A stretch of DNA of 64,000 nt from assembly GCF_000826545.1 (NCBI RefSeq), contig NZ_CDME01000014.1, positions 372,001-436,000 of the forward strand, written 5' to 3'. Every line of letters starts with the position of its first letter. Position 1 is the first letter of the stretch. The DNA is from Kibdelosporangium sp. MJ126-NF4. Its GTDB lineage: Bacteria; Actinomycetota; Actinomycetes; Mycobacteriales; Pseudonocardiaceae. Below, one piece after another: positions 59,301-64,000 of this stretch. Under the pieces are notes generated by a model. It made no database searches. It saw only the letters and a list, made by a program, of their open reading frames with translations, and had not been told where the DNA came from. A program made the translations under genes and the position numbers.

Positions 59301-60597
59301 CTCCGGGCGCGCGCTCGTAGCCGACGCTGTCGTAGGTTCCCGTGCCCCGGTTTGGACGGGGACGCGGGCCTGGGCCTATGTCGCGGCCTGCCAGTTCTCT
59401 GCCGGACATCTCCTTGCTCGCTGCTTCGCGGCTGGTCAGGTCGGTGCCGGAGCCTTCGGGCATGGTCCTCGCCGGGGTCCGCACCACTCTGCGCAGCAGG
59501 GCTTCGGTGTCGTCGGGCAGCCTGGTGCCCGCGCCGAGCTCCTCCAGGACGATCAGCCTGGCCAGGGTGTCGGTCCTGAGCCTGCGTTGCTCCGCCGCGT
59601 GGGCGGAGCGCAGCGAGTTCAGCGCTTCGGTCAGGTCCCCGTCGGCTTCCTGGGCGGAGGCGAGCGAGGTCAGGACGTCGGCGAGCAGGCCGTCGAGCTC
59701 GTGCCGGTGAGCGACTCGCACGATCTCCGCGAGCAGGGTGTGCGCTTCCTTGGCCCGGCCTGCCGGGAAGTGCACCCTGGTCGCGAGGATCAGCATCAGC
59801 CGCCCGATCGCCGCGGCCGACGCCGCCCGCACCGGCTGGTTGAGCGTCTGCTCGGCCTGGCCCAGCGCCGCTGTCTGCTCACCGGCGTCCAGCAGCGCGC
59901 TGACCATCTCCAGGCCCAGTTCGGCCCGTGCCTGGCCCGCGTCGGTCGCGGGATCGGCCAAGCCGTCCAACAGGGTCATGCCCTCCGTTGCAGCGGCCAC
60001 CGCCCCGGTGGGGCTTCCCCACCGGCGCCGGAAGGACGCTATCCGCGCGCACAGCAGAGCACGCAGAACCCGCCGGATGTCGCTGCTGAGCCGGTCGTCG
60101 GCGGCGTACAGGCGGTCAGCCTCCGAGAGGACCTCGTCGATGACCTCCAGCCGCCCGGCCTGCGCCAGGCCCGCCACGATCTCGGCGAGCGCACCCGCCC
60201 GGACCACCGGTCGGACATCAGTCTCTTCCAGCATCGGACGCACCAGCACGAAAGCACTGCCTGCCAGCCCCACCGCGCGGGTACTGGCCGCCAGGTCGAC
60301 CCTGATCGACCCGGCGAGCTCGCGCTCGCCCGCGGTCTGCGCCTCCCGCAGGGCGGACACCGCGGGCTCGACGGCGTCAGCGTGTTTGCCGAGACGGACC
60401 AGGGCGGCGACGACAAGGGACTTGGCACGCAACGCCAGCACTCGGTCCCTGGTCTCGTCGGCACGCGTCGCCGCCTGCCGTGCGAGGACCAAGGTGAGCT
60501 CAGGCGCGTGCCACCTCAGCCGGTCGGCGGTCGCGGCGAGCAGTTCGCCGTCCGTTGTCCCGCCGTCCGACCAAGATCCCTTTCTGCCCGCCGTCAC
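53338..60597 (-). CDS. Giant, mostly disordered repeat protein with degenerate GGDEF domain
   Basis: 2419 residues. Residues 1-370 are helical, TPR-like (LVVAALVRLGKHADAVEPAV, LEEIVRVAHRHELDGL-type repeats). About 370-920 is low-complexity (RELAGRD; Gly/Thr/Tyr; then Trp-Asp-Ser repeats including three 29-residue copies). About 920-1095 resembles a diguanylate-cyclase domain: DEETGLLNRQGLRRRL aligns with D-x-LTGLxNR, and ARPDEGELAVLLP aligns with the ARxGGDEFxxLLP strand, so GGDEF reads DEGEL and catalysis is unlikely. About 1100-2380 is Pro/Glu/Arg-rich with 12 TGRRRMPE-type units (about 1400-1660) and about five RRERLGLDEAQ-type units (about 1890-1990). A short basic helical end (LADLLAEALVAYQSSTAE) follows. 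Starts 12 bp after ettA and shares its strand. Function unknown. Confidence 0.85.
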   Translation of the reverse strand: MTAGRKGSWSDGGTTDGELLAATADRLRWHAPELTLVLARQAATRADETRDRVLALRAKSLVVAALVRLGKHADAVEPAVSALREAQTAGERELAGSIRVDLAASTRAVGLAGSAFVLVRPMLEETDVRPVVRAGALAEIVAGLAQAGRLEVIDEVLSEADRLYAADDRLSSDIRRVLRALLCARIASFRRRWGSPTGAVAAATEGMTLLDGLADPATDAGQARAELGLEMVSALLDAGEQTAALGQAEQTLNQPVRAASAAAIGRLMLILATRVHFPAGRAKEAHTLLAEIVRVAHRHELDGLLADVLTSLASAQEADGDLTEALNSLRSAHAAEQRRLRTDTLARLIVLEELGAGTRLPDDTEALLRRVVRTPARTMPEGSGTDLTSREAASKEMSGRELAGRDIGPGPRPRPNRGTGTYDSVGYERAPGETDDQAGVHAATSGTQDRNLSAGYPATHGHPATQAYDLEGYPTMGGMSYGTTGGGAGGGGGAPTQSESSGLPATGPAAASRQDILGRELAGWEMVARERAAMDLAGQTRAAADLTAADRAAPEWAGSDPAATDKPRRHQANTGTGAATRDWSPADPTTADRGSHSWDTTDPAEQDDTPEWSATTRSTQDRTSADPTTGRTTHGWADENAPEWSATKTPPPSGRATRHRPDTEQDRPDWAASNDPAADRPSQAWTDAESTADSGLPDWASADPAAEDRSSRRRTRAESAADSGIPDWASGDPAAEDRSSRRRTRAESAADSGIPDWASGDPAAEDRSSRRRTRAESAADTGIPDWAGADPAAVDRVASRAAVDRAAVDLDAMDAPTVDLTDAGLPTDHTDTEPEYRKDWAASESESQPPWSAAEPHSQLDWATTASAALAASAAIAAATGAARAELAGADTGNESDERAHRPKGKRSGDAEKPRWPDSAQGERDEETGLLNRQGLRRRLAAARRQSRPTALTLVRLEPSGDAEPESRQSRKDPDSTDRFSAALIKAIDTAGRIPPEIDPDVLSSLADHVRDMAPHDAELARPDEGELAVLLPDTTRDEAEQFAATLRETVSASDWDPQDPARGVSVSTGVAQYQEGTSEDALLSAAREALTSADQEPERPDWQSVEPVYDLPPGDSGYTYIEEYTRLSSDGPDPEMAEYLAGFPLPEVGGQWPSTEDAKFSEHDDADAGEAGRSVLDRLGIARGSGGRRRAPGEFAADQSADFDQYAINQPVRSYSNTGDEILAAAEEAERSSIPQPPDPDEVPAPPDEPAIPTPPGGPEVPVPPDPDVEPRPGRRRRPPEPTDPEEDPAADPKPGRRFPLGPDIPNPDDPDMDPNPGRRRWTSELDPDNPRARRRALPRDPSRRAVEPEENEPADRPGKETPNAQTPPEAPPGKRRAPEPVEDLDNPARTTTPQDPTGRQRMPEPPEEPEPATPTGRRGMPEPENSEAERQGRAGASSESTGRRRMPDSFDSKETAEKATPGEPTARRGMSGPGDSEAGFRGRDSVPGESTGRRRMPEFGSSADNEDRGVRPGESTGRRRMPDVGGSTETVGGSATPGESTGRRGTSGPGDGEAGFRGRESASGEPTGRRGMPEFGSSADNEGSGARPGESTGRRRMPESAGGEAEFPGRDAAPGQSTGRRRMPDVGDSGENAGGGVAPGESTGRRRMPDFPGDNDIPAEPSATSRRRMRESSTPEDFSAPKPTPRRRTSRSDEPDELPESNTRRGRDNDRSADAPESGVSRPETGGRRRKPEAENSDGFENSEIPARPDQVLGDDEPAGRRRAPEQAGASRSARPDTPRPWPDHDSVAHDDVSPAKPETAGRRRKPDAADESENADRRQSPKANPDKASETTDWTRDPLGLDAFFDSQSTRQPHKPSPSTDETDALSAGRPPTPDDTHATEATPESLGLEAILGEETPRTRRERLGLDEAQGDDTPHTRRERLGADEAQNQDVRRTRRDRLGLGEAQGADTRRTRRDRLGVDETQSEHTRHDPLGLEEILGESPRRETPHSPTTKPEATQADREAPGRRRAPDPDTSQAPQEPTTRRSLSEIADGFEEAARRRAPRAREIPQVDEPTRERGTPGEATVRRRFADTAGEFTPASRRETPDEAVARQRQVDEPTDSREVTARQAFADDSGSADRGSRPTPQEDGTRGRFAYSADDPETARRRGTPGEATVQYKLPGEATARQGIPDSADAGPPAEPPAGRRGRPGEATVFQRHADSLDGLDLAGGFGDASSGGASRQSDEFAPTGHGRSPLPPEQSGPVDLDDFPRRRGAQAAVPPEPSPPSDREVFSLGPDGLSRRRDASATADAGATRSEAAPAVGPEPVEGTIQQDDSALVTQVDELSQRRQTERQERQRRRAERTADGAGDQRPSRLRRRERSDVKLADLLAEALVAYQSSTAETPGEDVLSAYQDLETPRGDDTGRQRGETGY
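58271..58531. repeat. Three 87-bp tandem repeats inside the giant gene
   Basis: The unit beginning TCGGCACGAGTTCGCC repeats at 58271, 58358 and 58445, exactly 87 bp apart, i.e. 29 residues (SGIPDWASGDPAAEDRSS core). The first two copies are almost identical and the third diverges near its end, indicating recent in-frame duplication. Confidence 0.9.
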
Positions 60598-60609
60598 CGG
60601 TGCGGCCGC

Positions 60610-62286
60610 CTAGTCCCGGGTGAGCTTGCGGTATGTGACCCGGTGTGGCCGCGCCGCCTCGGCGCCGAGGCGCTCGATCTTGTTCTTCTCGTAGCCCTCG
60701 AAGTTGCCCTCGAACCAGAACCACTTGCTCGGGTTCTCGTCCGTGCCCTCCCACGCCAGGATGTGGGTGACCACACGGTCCAGGAACCACCGGTCGTGCG
60801 AGATGACCACGGCGCAGCCGGGGAACTGCTCCAGCGCGTTCTCCAGCGAACCGAGCGTCTCGACGTCCAGGTCGTTCGTCGGCTCGTCCAGCAGGATCAG
60901 GTTGCCGCCCAGCTTGAGGGTCAGCGCGAGGTTCAGCCGGTTGCGCTCGCCACCGGACAACACTCCCGCGGGCTTCTGCTGGTCGGCACCCTTGAAGCCG
61001 AACGCGCTGACGTACGCGCGGGACGGCATCTCGACCTGGCCGACCTTGATGTAGTCCAGCCCTTCCGACACGACCTCCCACACGTTCTTGGCCGGGTCGA
61101 TGCCGCCGCGGTTCTGGTCCACGTAGGACAGCAAGACCGTCTCGCCGATCTTGACCGAGCCGCTGTCCGCCTTCTCGAGGCCGACGATCGTCTTGAACAG
61201 GGTGGTCTTGCCGACGCCGTTCGGGCCGATCACACCGACGATGCCGTTGCGCGGCAGGTCGAACGACAGCCCGTCGATCAGGGTGCGGTCGCCGAAGCCC
61301 TTCTTGAGGTCGTTGACCTGGACCACGATGTTTCCCAGCCGCGGGCCCGGCGGGATCTGGATCTCCTCGAAGTCGAGCTTGCGGGTCTTCTCCGCCTCCG
61401 CGGCCATCTCCTCGTAGCGCTCGAGCCGGGCCTTGGACTTGGTCTGCCGCGCCTTGGCGTTGGAGCGGACCCAGGCCAGCTCCTCCTTGAGGCGCTTCTG
61501 CAGCTTCTGGTCCTTCTTGCCCTGCACCGCCAGCCGCTCGGCCTTCTTCTCCAGGTACGTGGAGTAGTTGCCCTCGTAGGGATGGGTGCGGCCGCGGTCC
61601 AGCTCCAGGATCCACTCGGCCACGTTGTCCAGGAAGTACCGGTCGTGCGTCACCGCGAGGATCGCGCCGGGGTAGGCGGACAGGTGCTGCTCGAGCCAGA
61701 GCACGCTCTCCGCGTCCAGGTGGTTGGTCGGCTCGTCCAGCAGCAGCAGGTCGGGCTTGGACAGCAGCAGCTTGCACAGCGCCACCCGGCGCCGCTCGCC
61801 GCCGGAGAGCACCTTCACGTCGGCGTCCGGCGGTGGGCAGCGCAGCGCGTCCATCGCCTGCTCCAACTGGGAGTCCAGGTCCCACGCGTCCGCGTGGTCC
61901 AGCGCCTCCTGGAGCTTGCCCATCTCCTCCATCAGCTCGTCGGAGTAGTCCGTCGCCATCAGCTCGGCGATCTCGTTGAAGCGGTCGAGCTGCTCCTTGA
62001 TCTCGCCGAGGCCCTCCTGGACGTTGCCGAGGACCGTCTTCTCCTCGTTGAGCGGGGGCTCCTGCTGCAGCATGCCGACCGAGTAGCCGGGCGACAGGAT
62101 CGCGTCCCCGTTGTTCGGCTGGTCCAGCCCCGCCATGATCCGCAGGACGGTCGACTTGCCTGCCCCGTTCGGACCGACGACGCCGATCTTGGCACCCGGG
62201 TAGAACGAGATACTCGCGTCCTCCAGGATGACCTTGTCCCCGTGCGCCTTGCGCACCTTCCTCATGGTGTAGATGAACTCCGCCAT
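60610..62286 (-). CDS. ettA: Energy-dependent translational throttle protein EttA (ABC-F)
   Basis: 558 residues with two ABC ATPase domains and no membrane part. Walker A motifs GPNGAGKST (first) and GPNGVGKTT (second), signatures LSGGERRRVAL and LSGGERNRLNL, and Walker B LLLLDEPTNHLD / LILLDEPTNDLD. Between them lies the P-site tRNA interaction linker (KKDQKLQKRLKEELAWVRS). EttA binds the ribosomal E site and gates the first elongation steps according to ATP/ADP. Equivalent to Rv2477c, between the giant gene and ssb. Confidence 0.96.
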   Translation of the reverse strand: MAEFIYTMRKVRKAHGDKVILEDASISFYPGAKIGVVGPNGAGKSTVLRIMAGLDQPNNGDAILSPGYSVGMLQQEPPLNEEKTVLGNVQEGLGEIKEQLDRFNEIAELMATDYSDELMEEMGKLQEALDHADAWDLDSQLEQAMDALRCPPPDADVKVLSGGERRRVALCKLLLSKPDLLLLDEPTNHLDAESVLWLEQHLSAYPGAILAVTHDRYFLDNVAEWILELDRGRTHPYEGNYSTYLEKKAERLAVQGKKDQKLQKRLKEELAWVRSNAKARQTKSKARLERYEEMAAEAEKTRKLDFEEIQIPPGPRLGNIVVQVNDLKKGFGDRTLIDGLSFDLPRNGIVGVIGPNGVGKTTLFKTIVGLEKADSGSVKIGETVLLSYVDQNRGGIDPAKNVWEVVSEGLDYIKVGQVEMPSRAYVSAFGFKGADQQKPAGVLSGGERNRLNLALTLKLGGNLILLDEPTNDLDVETLGSLENALEQFPGCAVVISHDRWFLDRVVTHILAWEGTDENPSKWFWFEGNFEGYEKNKIERLGAEAARPHRVTYRKLTRD

Positions 62287-62361
62287 GCCGACGATCGTAG
62301 AGCGGTCGGTACACAGCGATTACCGTGACTGCCGAGATTGGGGCTGAAGTGACGCCCGCGC

Positions 62362-62763
62362 TCATGCCGCGACCGCCTCGACGGGCAGGCCGGAGCGCTC
62401 GCCGCGGAGCATGGCGACCTTGCAAAGGGAGAGGTCGGGGCCCACCGCAACCGCTTCCATCACGATCTCGGACTGCGTCCTGCCGTCCTTGTCGATCCAC
62501 TTGTTGGTGTGGATGCGGCCCGTGGCCACCACCGGGTCGCCCTTGACGAACGTCTCCGCGACCGTCTCGGCCAGCCTGCGGAAGCAGGTCACGCGCATGA
62601 ACAGCTCCCTGCCGTTGACCCACATGTTGTTGTCGCGGTCGAACTTGCGCTGGGTGCTGATGAGGGCGAACCGGGTCATCGCCTCTCCCTCACCGGTGAG
62701 CTTGGTCGTCACGTCCGAGCAGACGCGGCCGACCATGGTCAGTTTGGTTTCGTTCCACGCCAT
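62362..62763 (-). CDS. ssb: Single-stranded DNA-binding protein
   Basis: 133 residues from ATG 62763, with AAGGAG 8 nt upstream; the frame above is rejected. OB-fold SSB: NETKLTMVGRVCSDV, WVNGRELFMRVTCFRRLAETV, FVKGDPVVATGRIHTNKW. It lacks the long Gly-rich linker and the acidic DDIPF tail of the main replicative SSB, so it is a short paralogue (Rv2478c-like), probably used in repair or recombination. 75 bp upstream of ettA on the same strand. Confidence 0.92.
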   Translation of the reverse strand: MAWNETKLTMVGRVCSDVTTKLTGEGEAMTRFALISTQRKFDRDNNMWVNGRELFMRVTCFRRLAETVAETFVKGDPVVATGRIHTNKWIDKDGRTQSEIVMEAVAVGPDLSLCKVAMLRGERSGLPVEAVAA

Positions 62764-62911
62764 TGGATTTCTCCTTGTCCACGGCTTTCTGGGGCTGGTG
62801 CCAGCTTGCCGGTGGGCGGGCGGGGCTGGGCAGTGCCCGTGGGGCTTGGCTGTGGACAGGTGCCGGTTGTGGACAAGTCGGCTGATCGCGCGGGGCGGGA
62901 CGCTGGAAGTG

Positions 62912-63163
62912 TCAGTGGGCTGTGCTAGGCGGGCGGTGGAGCACCGTGTTGACCGCGAGGGCAAGGCCGACAGCGACGGCGGCGAAGCCTGCCGAGACCA
63001 CGCCGACCGCCGTGAAACCGCTCAGCTTCAACGCGAGGCCGCCGAGGGCCGCGCCCGCGACGATCCCCAGGTTGAATGCGGCAACCGCATAGGACACCGC
63101 TGCCTCTCCCTGGCGCGCGCCGAGCGCGTGCACCCGCGATTGGATGACATCGGTTCCAACCAT
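62912..63163 (-). pseudogene. Internally deleted MFS transporter gene (C-terminal remnant)
   Basis: 83 codons from ATG 63163. After nine residues the sequence RVHALGARQGEAAVSYAVAAFNLGIVAGAALGGLAL and a last hydrophobic helix match the C-terminal two helices of DHA-type drug/sugar efflux MFS proteins (normally about 400 residues). TACAGT lies exactly 6 nt before the ATG, so the original promoter and start seem to have been kept while ten helices were lost in frame. An inverted repeat (GATTGGATG, 63138-63146; CATCCAATC, 63161-63169) brackets the start. It is divergent from a CGNR regulator, which commonly controls such a carrier. Confidence 0.7.
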
Positions 63164-63186
63164 CCAATCACTGTAGGTGGTTGACA

Positions 63187-63209
63187 ACCGGCTAAGTCAA
63201 GTAGCCGGT
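63187..63209. promoter_or_regulatory. Palindromic operator in the MFS/CGNR divergent region
   Basis: ACCGGCTA (63187-63194) and its exact complement TAGCCGGT (63202-63209) around a 7-bp spacer. A consensus -35 TTGACA (63181-63186) for the regulator gene directly precedes, though no clear -10 follows at the right distance. Likely binding site of the CGNR protein. Confidence 0.6.
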
Positions 63210-63233
63210 ACCGTCGTGGGCGGAGGGACACAC

Positions 63234-63806
63234 ATGGCGCACAACGACGGACCTCGGCCCGACCTCGATCTGATCTGTGGCTTCGTCAACACCCGCGGCA
63301 TCCTCGCGAGCGACCCGTACGCCAAGGAGGAGATCGGCACGGCACAGGCGTTGGCTCGGTGGTGGCACGGCCAGGGACTCGACATCGTCGAGGTCGGCGA
63401 CCGCGATGTCGAGGAAGCGCACGTCACGCGTGAAGGCCTACGGGCCCTGATGGGCGCCAACAACGGCTCGGCCAGCCCCGCTGATCCCGCCGCGCTGGCC
63501 GCGTTCGGCGCACTCGCCGGTGTGCTTCATCTCCGGGTGGACCCCGGTGGCACGACGGTCCTGCGGCCCACGGAGACCGCGACTGCCAGGACGGGACTGT
63601 CCTGGCTGCTCGTCGCGCTGACCAACGCGCACAGCGACGGCACGTGGAAACGGGCAAAGGTGTGCGCCGACCCGAACTGCCGCGAAGCGTTCACGGACAC
63701 GACCCGCAACCACTCCCGAACCTGGTGCTCCATGCAGGTCTGCGGCGCCCGTGCCAAACAGCGGACCTTCGCCGAACGCCACAACACCACGCCCGGCAAG
63801 GGTTAG
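63234..63806 (+). CDS. CGNR zinc-finger transcriptional regulator (ABATE domain)
   Basis: 190 residues from ATG 63234, with GGAGGG 6 nt upstream. An N-terminal ABATE domain (DLICGFVNTRGI, EGLRALMGANNG) and a C-terminal CGNR finger: CADPNC, then WCSMQVCGARAKQR, in which the name-giving CGNR is CGAR. These actinobacterial regulators bind DNA through the finger and sense small molecules with the ABATE part. The divergent MFS target is now a remnant. The 3' end overlaps the convergent CtaG-like gene by 4 bp. Confidence 0.92.
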   Translation: MAHNDGPRPDLDLICGFVNTRGILASDPYAKEEIGTAQALARWWHGQGLDIVEVGDRDVEEAHVTREGLRALMGANNGSASPADPAALAAFGALAGVLHLRVDPGGTTVLRPTETATARTGLSWLLVALTNAHSDGTWKRAKVCADPNCREAFTDTTRNHSRTWCSMQVCGARAKQRTFAERHNTTPGKG

Positions 63807-64000
63807 TCGGTCTTGCGGCCGTTCATCTTGTCGAGCATCGCGTTGTAGGCGGCCAGTTCCGCCTCCCCGTCCGCGTCCGCCCTGCGGTCCCGGCGACGGG
63901 CCTCCTTCTCGTCCTGACGGGCCCACTGCACGAGCAGGGCGACCACCACGACCAGCAGCGGGAGCTCACCGGCCGCCCAGGCGATGCCGCCGCCGAGCCG
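63803..64000 (-). CDS. Cytochrome c oxidase assembly protein (CtaG-like), 3' part only
   Basis: Sixty-five codons and the stop are inside the window; the gene continues beyond 64000. The visible end has GGGIAWAAGELPLLVVVVALLVQW, the last helix of caa3_CtaG-type copper-delivery membrane proteins, followed by the basic cytosolic tail with EARRRDRRADADGEAELAAYNAML that is typical of actinobacterial members. Assigned from this tail only. Confidence 0.75.
   Translation of the reverse strand, partial: RLGGGIAWAAGELPLLVVVVALLVQWARQDEKEARRRDRRADADGEAELAAYNAMLDKMNGRKTD

Overview
The window is chromosomal DNA from a high-GC actinobacterium. Paired ClpP1/ClpP2, a homologue of the mycothiol-dependent nitroreductase Rv2466c, an AICE-type conjugation remnant, an Eis-like acetyltransferase, a CGNR regulator and abundant GTG starts all fit the Pseudonocardiales (Amycolatopsis/Lentzea/Kibdelosporangium-like). 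No 16S rRNA gene is present, so the genus is inferred.

The backbone follows the order of the Mycobacterium tuberculosis block Rv2448c-Rv2478c as I recall it: valS, clpX, clpP2, clpP1, tig, tRNA genes, nei-like glycosylase, rpiB, Rv2466c homologue, pepN, Rv2468c-like DUF5130 protein, Rv2469c-like HNH protein, glbO, aglA, Rv2474c and Rv2475c homologues, the 180-kDa-class gdh, ettA and ssb. Lineage-specific genes interrupt this core.

Layout. 1-4 kb: a secreted lectin with a possible pore-forming module, then valS. 4-10 kb: a MacB-like ABC exporter and an SRPBCC/ArsR/DUF899 operon behind a perfect operator. 10-17.5 kb: TetR and secreted carboxylesterase, SDR and VOC enzymes with a GntR regulator, an oxalate/formate-type MFS carrier with a 47-residue small subunit, FdhD, and a Tat-exported esterase. 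17.5-22 kb: the clpX/clpP2/clpP1/tig protein quality-control cluster with a ClgR box. 22.5-26.7 kb: tRNA-Pro and tRNA-Gly, then a decayed integrative element (truncated FtsK/TraB-like gene, XRE protein, KorSA-like GntR regulator with GTATAC operators, putative methyltransferase). 27-33 kb: accessory genes, including two possible aminoglycoside acetyltransferases (AAC(3) and Eis-like), a PP2C phosphatase, a fused cyclase and a cluster of related palindromes. 33-48 kb: core enzymes, interrupted by an orphan gene made of 21 GTRVT repeats. 48-62.8 kb: gdh, a 2419-residue mostly disordered protein with a degenerate GGDEF domain, ettA and ssb. The right end holds an internally deleted MFS gene, a CGNR regulator and the end of a CtaG-like cytochrome oxidase assembly gene.

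The strongest candidates for something undescribed are the GTRVT-repeat protein (42393-42881), the giant repeat-rich GGDEF-like protein (53338-60597), the palindrome cluster at 32867-33034 and the eroded integration site behind tRNA-Gly. Several genes appear leaderless, with a TANNNT-type -10 box 6-8 nt before the start codon; where an internal start is supported by such a box or by a Shine-Dalgarno sequence it is used here.
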